From Xiphophorus maculatus (Eukaryota > Chordata > Actinopteri > Cyprinodontiformes > Poeciliidae): a stretch of DNA of 64,000 nucleotides. The DNA lies in assembly GCF_002775205.1 (NCBI RefSeq), contig NC_036456.1:23370968-23434967 (forward strand). Reading direction: 5' to 3'. The notes under the pieces are model-generated. The model was not told where the DNA came from and did not search any database. It saw only the letters and a list, made by a program, of their open reading frames with translations. Position 1 is the stretch's first letter, and each line of letters opens with the position of its first letter. Shown here piece by piece: positions 54,172-64,000 of this stretch. The position numbers and the translations under genes were made by a program.

Positions 54172-54475
54172 TTCTGTGGTGCAGTTGATAGCACTGCTGC
54201 CTTGCAGCCAGAAGGTTCTGGGTTCGATTTCCGGCCCGGGGTCTTTCTGCAGGTTCTGGGTTCGATTCCCGGCCCGGGGTCTTTCTGCAGGTTCTGGGTT
54301 CGATTCCCGGCCCGGGGTCTTTCTGCAGGTTCTGGGTTCGATTCCCGGCCTGGGGTCTTTCTGCAGGGAGTTTGCATGTCCTCCCTGTACATGGTGGGTT
54401 CTCTCCGGGTCCAAAAACACTTAACCGAGTCAGGTTGGTCTGTATAAATTATCTTTAGGTGTGTGTGTGCGCATG
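54172..54475 (+). mobile_element. tRNA-derived SINE with B box amplified four times
   Basis: gtggtgcagttgatagcactgc is the A-box region; the classic ggttctgggttcgattcccgg B-box block is present four times in a 38-bp tandem array (54214-54365), followed by the usual gggagtttgcatgtcctccc body of V-SINE-type elements. Confidence 0.85.
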
Positions 54476-55346
54476 TTACCTGTTTGATAATTGAATTTAT
54501 GTTTAGTTTGCAAAGGACAAAATAAAATGCAGTAATTTCTTCCTATTTTGGTGTGAAAATGAAGCTGCAGCTTCATCCGTCCATCGGGTGACAAACTAAA
54601 CTACCACACAAAAATACTTGGTTAGATTTTTTGTTTTTTGTTGTAAATACAGAGCAACTTGCCTCCACTAACTGCACAATTAATTATTTTAGATTTACAA
54701 GAACAGAAGCGAATATCAAGAAATGTTAAATTTGAAAACTATAACTTGCAGTCGGTTAGGAGAGAGATTTCTTAAATATTTCAGGTTTCCTGAAAGGTCT
54801 GAAATTACTTTTAGTATTTTTTTTATTATTATTTTTTATAGGCTGGATAAATTTAGCAGAAAATGCGGTGAGTGTAACTTTTCTCCAAGCTTAATTTCTA
54901 AAACATAAAGATCTCAACCAACCAGAGCTGCTTTACACATTATGTACCAACAAGGTTCTGATTTACTTTTCCACTACAAACCTTGAATTTATCTTATATT
55001 TTTGTCTCAGAGACCAAACACTTCAAAGCATTTGTGTTAATGAAGCTCTGATGTTTTATTTTTTGTCTTGGCTTCTTGTACTACTCAGCCTGTCCACATG
55101 GTGGCGGTAGGTGCAGCATTAATTTCAGTATGATGGTCATTTTGTGATTAAAAGTTAAATCGGGGAACTATTTTATTTTTCCACTTTATTCAAATAAATT
55201 AACAAATATTTATCTATGTGGTTGTTTTTTCACAGTAATGACACAATTACTGTCATTGTAGTTTTCAGTCATTTTTCTGTTTCATGAAATGTCCAAAACA
55301 GAATAAAAATTATTTCAGATATTTTTTGTCACAAGGTTGGAAACAG

Positions 55347-55377
<31 letters not shown>

Positions 55378-56000
55378 AGTTTCCACAAATTTCAACATTT
55401 TGTTGAAGAAAATGTATCCAGTTTCACTTTGATTTTCTTTAAAATCCCAAAATAGAAATAAAATGTTTTCTCTTTGAAAATGCCTTTAAAGAAAAATATT
55501 TCATTAAGATGAACCCAGAGTTAAAATGGTTCTTTGGATGTGTGTTTTTTTAAGTGCTTCAAGGTGATATTTATTGTGAGTTGGTGCTACATAAACTGAA
55601 TTTAATTGATTCCTGTTTAAATGGTGCAGAGAAAAGTCGCATACTGACTCAGGAAACGTGTAGCATCTCCCATCTTCTGGACTGCCTGGCCTGTTGGGGC
55701 CCAACGCCAGGGGCCCAGAGAGTCACTGGGCCCCATGAGCTTCACCAGTAAAATGTCACAGAAACAGACCCATGCTGACATCCAAGTGTGACACGTTTAG
55801 AGCTGAACTCCATCAACCGGATGTTAAAAGTTTCCCATCATTTCTAATCAGTTTTAAAGGAGATAAAATGAAGAAAAGACGCCTGAGAGGTCAGGAATCA
55901 TCAGCATCACAAAGCTTAACGTTAAGAGGTTTAAGAAGATGAATAATGGAGGAAAGAAAGGCATAAGATGAGAAAAAGGAGGAGGAGCGACAGCAGCTTT
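54476..56000. other. Intergenic, no gene seen
   Basis: AT-rich, with a run of 26 T at 55347-55372. Confidence 0.5.
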
Positions 56001-56019
56001 CTGCTCCTTCACTGGTATT

Positions 56020-56112
56020 AATTTATTCAGCGCTGCTTCCTCTGGAGCAGAGAGGAGCAACGAACCGGAGCAGCTGAGCGTTGGCTTCCTGATTCCTACG
56101 GAGCCTGAATAG
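56020..56112 (+). other. Possible non-coding first exon of the GPRIN gene
   Basis: A less AT-rich stretch ending in aatag followed by gtacga (56113), a possible donor; a matching acceptor with pyrimidine tract precedes about 57232 (gatgtag). This is guesswork without transcript data. Confidence 0.25.
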
Positions 56113-57284
56113 GTACGAATATATCCAATATGTTTCTGAACAGACATTTTGTTTCTAGACTTGTTGTAGATTTGATTGTTGAGGGACCATCATGGAGTCA
56201 CATTTCTTGAGTCTTGCGCTGTTTTCAAACCTGATAGTTCAGTAGACTCGGTTCGATTTGGGACCAAAGTTGCAACATTTCTTACATTTTCAGCTGCTGT
56301 GGTTCTCTTTCACTCTGACTCAATCGATTCAAACTCTTTGAAAAACTTGTTCTCCTCCTCACCTTTGGGGGCGCTGCACCAAGAACCACTGAAGGAAACA
56401 ACATGAAAACCTCTGAAGAAGACGCTATTACCAATTGTCATGAAAATTGTAAGTAAACCAGGCTAATTTAATCAGATGTTGACATTACATATGGTTGCAA
56501 TAACCAGGAAGAAGACCACACAGGTTTGGACTTTCGGGTTTCGTGACTCTGGTAAGGCACAGACCCACCAGTGAATGGTAAAGTTTGCTACATTAGAAGA
56601 TATTTCTCAAATATGTGTCCATATGTGAAAATTTATTCACAAAATTGGAAAAATTATTTAGAATTTGTCGTTTCTATTTACCGTTTCTAAGGCGATACTT
56701 CAGTATGCGCACAGCAAAATGTTGATGGGAACATGATTAGTGAGAGCAACTTCCTCCTTCACAAAATTTAAACAAAATGGAGTGGTGTTATTTCTCTTGT
56801 CTTTAGTAAAAGACCACAAGCCATTTCCACCGCTAGCACTGGACTCACCTGTTTGTTTGACCTGGGCTTTAGTCCAATTCATGCTTTTGGAGTGATTGCC
56901 GTTCACATATGCATTGGAACCGCACCAGAGTTCACTTCAATCAAACTGAGACCGAGGGTTGTAGACTGATCAGCGTTTGTGTTTTTGGGCCAAATGAGAG
57001 TTTGATTCCACATTCACACTTCCACACAAGACCCAGATTCTCTAGACAAATAAACTAAAGTTGGACTAACGTGGACTAAACAGGGCTGGTGTGAATGAAC
57101 CCTAATACAATAGTTCTAGAATGGTATAATTTCCCAACTATAAAAATATTATTAAATTGAATCATCATTAGGTGAAGATTATCTATTTGAAGTTTGTGAT
57201 TTTTCACTGTTTCTGTCTCCATCTGATGTAGATCCTCGTTGGGATTCTGCCTGATTTTCAGCTGAACAAGCAGGAATCATCACG

Positions 57285-58929
57285 ATGTCGACACCTCCGA
57301 ATGCCACTAAACAAAGAACGGATATTCTCCAGTTGGAACGTGGCGTTCCAGAAGATGTGGAGCCTTCAAGCACAGCGGTGAACACGGATCCCAACGACAA
57401 CTGGGGTACAGAGCCAAACTTCAACCTCAACTTCAATCTGAGCTCTACGACTAGCCCTCGTCCCACCAAAGAGCCCTCAAAGATGCATTCTGGGAGTAAA
57501 AAGGAAGATAAAAATAAAGGAGGAGCAGCTGCAGATTTTAACACCATTTCAGTACCAAGTGAAAAACCTAGGAGCAAAATCCCAACAGCAACAGCTCAGA
57601 TGACTGTGAAAAACAAAGTCGGCCAACAGCCGAAATCTCCAAACATTAAGCTTTCCTCTTCACCCAAAGTAGAAAGTCATGGAAACTTAGCACTGAGTCC
57701 CAAACCAACCGGTGCGGAGCTGAGGAGCAGCCAAAGATCTACAGAAAAAGTCAGAATTGAAACACCTAAAGCAGAATCTGTAAAGCCAGTGACGCCTGAG
57801 CTGACAACTAACTCTGCAAACAGCATAAAACCAACCGAAAAGACGCAATCAAACAGCAAAGATGTAAAGGACGTTCACCTTGAGACGCCACCAAAAACTC
57901 TGCAGCTGCCTAAAATCCCAAAGCTCCATAATCAAAAGGGAGATAAGAGCAGCAACAGCCCAAAATTAACAAATCGAACTCCAACAATGATGGCCAAAAT
58001 AAAAAAATCAGATCCACTAAACTCGACAACTGACCAAAAACCTGAAGACGACTCTGGAGCTCAAGGTGTTTTCACAACCTCAGGAACCTCACAGAAAGAG
58101 AAAACAGGGTCACCACTTCTCAGGACCAAACCATCCCGAGTAACTTCTCTGAGTCCGAAACCAGCCACACAAAGAAAAACCACCGGAACCGGAACCATTA
58201 GCGTGTCACGCTCTGAGGGGAATCTTCACAGTAAAGACTTAAAGGTCAAAACCAGTTCAACCCCCAAATCTACTAAACGATCCAAAGACAGTCTGGATTC
58301 AAAACTCAGCTCCAGGTCCAGAGGTGGGTCCAGAGACGCACTGGATTCCAGAAGCAGCAGCGCCTCGAAAAGCAGTTTGGACTCTCGGGACAGTTTGGAT
58401 TCTAAGAAGCTCCAGAGTTCAAAGCTTATCCAAAATCCACACGACCCGAAAACCTCAGCAGAAACCAGGATGAAGAAAAGCCACCAAGGTTCGGAGAAAG
58501 ATTTCAAAACGGTCTCAAAGAACAATCACGATTCGAAACTTCTTCAAAACTCGAAAGCAAGTTTTGATCCCAAAATCAAAACCAACTCTGGTTCTGATTC
58601 TAAACCAGGCATTACCCAGTCAAGATCTCCAGCTACCCTGCAGGCCTCTGCTTTCAGTATGGATCTTCTTGGATGTGGTTCCCTTTCTCCCATCTCCAGC
58701 GGAACCATCAAGACGTCAGGTTCTGCTGTTGAGCTCAGTTTAAATCATAAGAGCCAATCAGATTCATCGAGTTCTGGACAAGTTCTACCTGGTTCTAAGT
58801 CGACACTCGCTGATTTGTCCTCTCCGATATCAGCAACTCAGAGTCCAGGATCCAGTACTGGAAAAAGTTTTACTTCTACTCTAACTGGATCAAACAAGGA
58901 GAACAAGAAGAGTCCAAGTTCCACTCCAG
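57285..58929 (+). CDS. gprin3: GPRIN coding exon 1
   Basis: ATG at 57285 in catcacgATGtcg, with no upstream in-frame ATG seen before a splice-like acceptor at about 57232. The donor is tccactccag/gtaata; reading on gives only five more codons. Confidence 0.82.
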
Positions 58930-60770
58930 GTAATAACAACTGAAGTGTCAAAATACCACAGAGGCACATGCAACGGTTCAGAGACACTCAGGACCCAAAT
59001 ATTCAGCAAATGGGCAATTCAACGTGGAAAAAACATAAAATTTCAGGGGCAGACCTGTGAGGACACTTGCAATAATTATTGTGACTAAAGATAAATGCTT
59101 GGAGGAGTTTCTCTAGATCTTGCTGAGACATAAGTCCTCTAATCCTGGAAATGTTCTTCAGGTGATAAAAGGCTGACTTTGTAACTGTCTTTATGTGACT
59201 CTGAAGGTTCAGGTCAGGGTCCATCACCACACCCAGATTTCAGATCTGATCTCTAGTTTCCAGTTGTAATAACTGAAGCTGTGCGTTGACTCTAGATCTA
59301 GATCTGTCCAGTAGTTTTATAACTACTGTTTTTAAAGTTTGGTAGTAAATGTCTCTAGGTTTTACCTTCAATTTAGCTGAAGAACATTAGCTTGGCAGCC
59401 ATGTTGCAACGCCATGATGTGCCAAAGCAAAGCACCTCATCTACCGTGAGCCATGAATTTACACCAGTTTAATCAGGGCTTTAAACTTTATCAAACATGA
59501 GTTACTGTTTCCTTGACACAATGAAGCAAAGTCTCTGTCAACAGATGATGTACCTCTTTGTTTTTTTTTTGTTACTTCAGGTATCCTGGCCCCTTTGGCA
59601 TCTTCCAGTCCTAAAACCAGGCCTGTGGTGACCTCGAAAATCCTGGAAGGATCCACAGATACCTCAGGAGATCCTGCAGTTATGAAAAAAGATCCTAACA
59701 GTTCATCCCGAAATACTAGTCTGACTCGAGGTCTTACCTTTGACTCAATCACAAAACCAGGTAGTAATACTGACAATAAGCATTTAAAAGCTGCTGAGAG
59801 TGAGGTTAATACTCAAGGAAAGGTGGAGGTTTCGCAAGAGGCCAAGAATGACAGGGATGGACGTCCATCAGGAGATTCGGAGGGGAGATCGGTTCTCCCA
59901 CTGAGTAAAGCTGGTCACCCAGGAGACACAAATATCATCTCATCACCTCGGGCAACCAGAGCAAGAGAACCAAAGCAGAAAATACAAGTTCATAGGAAAA
60001 AGAATGAAGGGAATCCTTCATCTCCCCTTCGTCCTGTCTCTTCTTCTTCCACTCATACACCAACCAAGAAGACAGTCAAAGAGACTGCCCCTAAGCCTGA
60101 GCTTTCTCAAAGACTCCATAAACGTGCAGGGGCTCAGAAAGAGGTGGGCGTTCAGGTGGAGGTGGACGTGGTCGAGCGTTCTGCTTCCACAAGCCCCAGC
60201 CTCCACCGTGGACCTCCCACCTCCTCCATGATTGGTTCCTCCAGCTGCCAATCATCGCTGAGCGACGTGCCCCCCCTCAAACATGTCTGCCAGATTGAGA
60301 TTGAGCTGTGCAGCCAAACGCTGTTTCCCTGCGTTGTTCCCGACAAGGCCAGTTCCCTCCCTGCATCTTTGCGCTTTCAGCAGAACCCCGCTCTTATGTC
60401 GGGCTTTGGACCACACCACAATCCAGATGTTGGCGCCGAGAGCCTCTGGGAAGATGAAACTAAAGAGGAACAATGGCAGCCCAACAAAAAACAGGAGGAT
60501 GGGTTTAAAGGGCAGACGGAAAAGCCCCCGGAGGTGTTGTGGGACAAACAAGGGATGACGTGGGAGGTTTACGGCGCCTCTGTAGACCTGGAGTCTCTGG
60601 GGACGGCCATCCAGTCCCACCTGGAGATGAAGATTCGAGAGCAGGAGAGGCACATCCAGATACTTCGGAAGTCCATCTGCTCCAACAGCAGCTTTGCCCG
60701 GTACAAGAGGAAGAAGAGACGGAGAAGGTTTCTGGGTTGCTGCATCAAGGCGTCCGCCGTGTCTGACTGA
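57285..60770 (+). CDS. gprin3: GPRIN-family protein, GPRIN3-like (two coding exons)
   Basis: Exons 57285-58929 and 59581-60770 join in frame (Gly549 is split by the intron; GT/AG borders) to 944 residues. The long N-terminal part is low-complexity, rich in Ser, Lys, Pro and Thr, with DSLDS-type repeats (about 327-370). The diagnostic parts are near the end: [18 protein letters not shown] (about 737-754), [12 protein letters not shown], then [19 protein letters not shown] (about 870-888) running into a helical block, and a basic, cysteine-containing tail [15 protein letters not shown] (about 924-938) fit for palmitoylation. GPRIN proteins bind activated Gi/o alpha subunits at the plasma membrane and promote neurite outgrowth. 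The C-terminal block is closest to GPRIN3 as I recall it; GPRIN1 or 2 are less likely. Confidence 0.82.
59010..59290 (-). mobile_element. LINE fragment in the GPRIN intron
   Basis: On the minus strand [20 protein letters not shown] and [20 protein letters not shown] match the part of L2-type LINE reverse transcriptase downstream of the catalytic site. It is short, decayed, and antisense to the gene. Confidence 0.75.
59581..60770 (+). CDS. gprin3: GPRIN coding exon 2
   Basis: Acceptor after a T run, gttacttcag/gtatcc. Codes 395 residues including the conserved C-terminus; stop at 60768-60770. Confidence 0.85.
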
Positions 60771-62595
60771 GATCAACGTTCAGAGACGTCAAACATCTGA
60801 CTTTCACTAATCCAAGCTGGATAAGAGCCAGGAAACTGTAAAACATCCCTCATATTTAAACGTTTGTAAAGTAATTAGGCAACATAACAACTGCCAGAAA
60901 AAAATACCTTCCAAAATCTGGGCATTAATAAGCTTAATATTACAAAATATTACTATTCTGGGAAATTTGATTGAAGATAAATGTTTTTCCTCGTGTCTTT
61001 AAGGATAAAGTTATTAAAGAAAGGATTTTAGTTATAGGGTGTCCATGCATGCTTAGAAAGTTGCACAATCATATATCTAAAATTAAAGCCTTAAAAGGTC
61101 TTAAATTAACTTAAAAAGTAAGTTAGCCTTTAATACGTTAATTCCCAGGTCTTAAATTTGTTTTGACAGAATAATTTAATACCATACGCTTTATGTATTT
61201 TTTTCTGACAGGATTTTTCTCTCAGGCAAAAGTTTGAGTCGTATTCAGAAATCTTCTATGCTTTGACTCAAGTGAGATGATTGAAGCTGTCGCTAACTAG
61301 CTGCTAATATACCCTTGCTAGCTAGACAGCTTTTTTGCTTCTACCATGTGTAAGTGAAAATTTACCACCAGTTAGCTTGACGAAATTGGTACATTTGTGT
61401 GGAGAATCAGGTCTTAAATTTCATTCATGATGATCTTAGAACGGTCTTAAAAAGTCTTAAGTTTGAGTTGGTGAAACTGATTTAGCAAAACTGATCAAAC
61501 TGTGAAAGTTTGTCAGACCTTCTTTAAGAAATGTGTTTCCATCTCTCCTTTTTTCTCTCAACTATTTTCTGGAAAAGTCAAATCACAAACACTTCAAATT
61601 TATTTTGAATTTTGTCGTTTCCATCAACTGTTTCCAATGCGATCATTCAAATTGTGCAGAAAAACTCTGATAGAAGCATGTCTTTGGACTTAAATGTCAA
61701 ATATAAAACCGAAATCCTTTCTTCTGTCTCACTATCTGGGTCCTTATCTGTAGGTTTTAGTTGGACCGGTGTCGGTGCGTGTTTAGCCGTGTTTAGCCGT
61801 GTTGAGGTTTTGTCTGAGAGCAGAACGGGTCGGTACCTCGGCTTTCCGGTGGCAGCTGCAGTGGTTGTTGACGTGGAGCTGAGAGGACAGCAGCTCCATT
61901 CCTGGTAAATATTTCATCCAGTTTCTTTTTTATGAAACTCGGCACAAAGCACTCAGCAGAGAGCTCCCAGCTGCAGACTACAGGATTTGCTAAGGAGTTA
62001 AAAAGTCACTTCTTTTCCTCTTTTCCTGTCATCTCACTTTCCCTTAGTTTCCTCACTAATTTCTCCTTCCACTTCTGTTTTATTCTCCTTTCTTCTTGTC
62101 TTTTTCTTTATTTCCAAATCATTTTTTGTTTTCTTTATGCTTTTTCCTTATTTGCTTGTTTTTCCTATTTTCTTCTTTTCTCCTTCAGTTTTTCTTTCTA
62201 TCTCTTTCTTGTCCAAATCTTCTCGTTTACTTCTCGTTTATTTTCTTTCCTTCTCTTTCCTCTAAGTTTGACGTTTTCCACTTTTTGCAAGTTTTACTCC
62301 ATTATCCACACAACTTTCTGTTTTTTCTTCCATTTTTACTTTTTCCTGTTTCTTTTTGTTCCTTCTCTCGTTTTATTCGATCATATTTCAGACCTGAGTG
62401 ATAAACTTGTCGTTCTTCCCTCCCTCTCTCTCCTCTTCCTCCTGAACCTCTCCACCGCTGATGGAGTTGCATCATTTATCTGAATTATTCAGAAACATTA
62501 AACCCACGCTCGTGTTAACAACGGAAACTCCACCATATTTAATTCATATGTACATAAGAACACAGTGACTGTAAGGATTCTAATGTTTAATTAAA
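60771..62595 (+). other. GPRIN 3' untranslated region (probable)
   Basis: No coding content. A strongly pyrimidine-rich tract runs about 61990-62400 (the long open frame across it is low-complexity F/L/S). ATTAAA at 62590-62595 is a possible polyadenylation signal. A repeat piece with cttaaaaggtcttaaat lies near 61080. Confidence 0.4.
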
Positions 62596-63280
62596 GCTTC
62601 TTTACAAACTCGCTCATAGTTTTGTATTTTGTCTTTCCTGTCTTGTGTAAACTGTTTGTAATCTTTGAACCTTTATGTGTGATGTTTAAACCATGCATTC
62701 TTGGTTATAACCTCTTATTATTGTAGCGTTGCCTCCCTCCAGCAGCCATTGGGTGAAAACATGTTACTTCATGGACAGTTTACCAGTCAGTTACAGGAAA
62801 CCCTTCCACCTATTGACTCACTTCTAATGGTATTTTAGAAAGAAAGGTCAACATAACACACATAAATTTGGACTTTGTGAGGAAGCTGCACACACATGTA
62901 CAAGAAAAACATACAAACTCCATGGAGAAAGACCCTAATGTGGGATTTGAGTTGTACACCCAAAACTTGCTTTTAAAATTGATTTATTAAATAATCATTC
63001 CACTTAAGGAGAAATTACATCAACGAAAGCCCAAAATTAATGTAACAAACATGCGAATAATGAAAGGAAATAAACTTCTGACTATTGTTAAAAATTTGAA
63101 TTTTTATTGTACTTTTTGAGAATTTTTTAAAAATAATTTTATGGTTCACAAAATTATGTTTATCTCCAAAAAATTAACTACCCTAATCTTTATTGGAAGT
63201 TTTGCACACAGTCTTTATTTTCCTGGTCAGTAACTTGGACCTGATTAAGCTCAAGAAACCAAAACAGCTTCACGTCTTTT
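62596..63280. other. Intergenic, no gene seen
   Basis: AT-rich sequence, nothing assignable. Confidence 0.5.
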
Positions 63281-63453
63281 TTTGGTGCTGACGTCAGAAC
63301 ATGCTGTGCTCTGATTGGACGCCTGGGGATCCGTTTAAAACACACAGCTTTAGCTGAAGAGTCACAGCGCGAGCGCCACTCCGGGCCGCTGGACACCTGT
63401 TGCCAAGGAAACTGAAACGGGCGGGAAAATTACCAGTTAATGACCTGAAAAAG
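63281..63453 (+). promoter_or_regulatory. Putative promoter and first exon of an unseen gene
   Basis: Within 170 bases: a perfect CRE TGACGTCA (63289-63296), an inverted CCAAT (ATTGG, 63314-63318), an RFX X-box-like GTTGCCAAGGAAAC (63399-63412), an E2F-like GGCGGGAAAA (63420-63429), and a donor-like aag/gtaaat after 63453. The coding part would lie to the right of the window. Direction is inferred from the donor. Confidence 0.45.
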
Positions 63454-64000
63454 GTAAATTAGTTTTTTTTAGTTTTGTTTTGTTACCGCCATTTTGGTTT
63501 TAATGTTTTCAAAAAGTTTGGAAATTGTTTCAAGGAAAGAATTTATATCCTACATTTTACTTTTTAAAAATATTTTTAGTTTCTTGAATTTTTCTTGTAA
63601 ATACAACAATCTTACCTTATATCTATTAAAAATAAGCATCGATTTTATAAAGAAAAACTGTGTTTTATATGGTATTATAGTCTTGAAAACATGTATTTTC
63701 TCATCCTACTATACTTTCTGAACATGCTTGAATTTGTATTTTTTCGTTCATAAACTCTTAATTCTGACATATGCAGTCTCAAACATGTATACGCCGTGTA
63801 AGGTCTTGTCATTAGCAGGTCACATGTGTTTTTTGTTGCGTACACTGTTCTGAAGGTCGTGCTCACCAAGAACAGACTTCACTGGTGTTTGTTGCCAAGA
63901 CAGTTTTAGTCCAAATATATCAGCAGCAGGTGATCTTTATTAATTACCATCAGAGTTTTGATCTGGCCTGGTAAAATATAGATCACATCACCAGAAAATG
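63454..64000. other. Right edge, no gene seen
   Basis: AT-rich; possibly the first intron of a gene whose promoter lies at 63281-63453. Confidence 0.35.

Noticed and set aside
61932-62483. A 183-codon open frame on the plus strand
   Set aside because: It is almost wholly F, L, S and C from a pyrimidine-rich tract downstream of the GPRIN stop, with no domain and no splice context.

Overview
The window looks like nuclear DNA of a teleost fish. It carries intron-split vertebrate genes, tRNA-derived SINEs, LINE pieces, MITEs and a Tc1-like transposon, all of fish type. The intronless TRIM16-like genes with almost identical coiled coils suggest a spiny-rayed fish, perhaps a killifish or livebearer relative; that placement is an inference.

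Region 1 (1-34218) is a tandem, recently expanded cluster of TRIM-type E3 ubiquitin ligase genes, all on the minus strand. There is a partial gene at the left edge (1-221), one gene with the full RING, B-box, coiled-coil and PRY-SPRY layout (4791-6383), and four genes in which PRY-SPRY is replaced by a proline-rich tail (12681-14138, 17663-19003, 23657-24997, 30210-31550). Two short RING-start fragments (1127-1187, 7393-7455) are relics of further copies. The cluster grew through two nested duplications: a unit of about 4.8 kb (12826-17678 and 17717-22513) and a unit of about 6 kb (21887-28141 and 28459-34218). Shared 20-bp minisatellites, LINE reverse-transcriptase pieces and other repeats travel with the units. 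A structurally whole Tc1/mariner element with DD36E spacing sits between the old and new parts (9282-10543). An LTR-retrotransposon remnant lies at 665-1126.

Region 2 (about 34800-53725) is RNF150 on the plus strand: six coding exons with canonical splice sites, encoding a 441-residue PA-TM-RING E3 ligase. Intron 1 is about 11 kb and holds MITE copies, a SINE, a 30-bp minisatellite and A-rich repeats. The first exon lies in a CpG-rich promoter with a palindromic ETS site.

Region 3 (about 56000-62600) is a GPRIN-family gene, closest to GPRIN3, on the plus strand. It has two coding exons and encodes about 944 residues ending in the conserved GPRIN C-terminal block and a basic, cysteine-bearing tail. 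The right edge (63280-63453) looks like the promoter and first exon of another gene, with CRE, inverted CCAAT, RFX X-box and E2F-like sites.

RNF150 and the TRIM genes are both ubiquitin ligases, but they belong to unrelated families and nothing in the sequence ties them functionally. The most unusual content is the subfamily of SPRY-less, proline-tailed TRIM genes, with a mosaic member, a RING-defective member, a B-box2-deleted relative and an ISRE-like site close to several starts.
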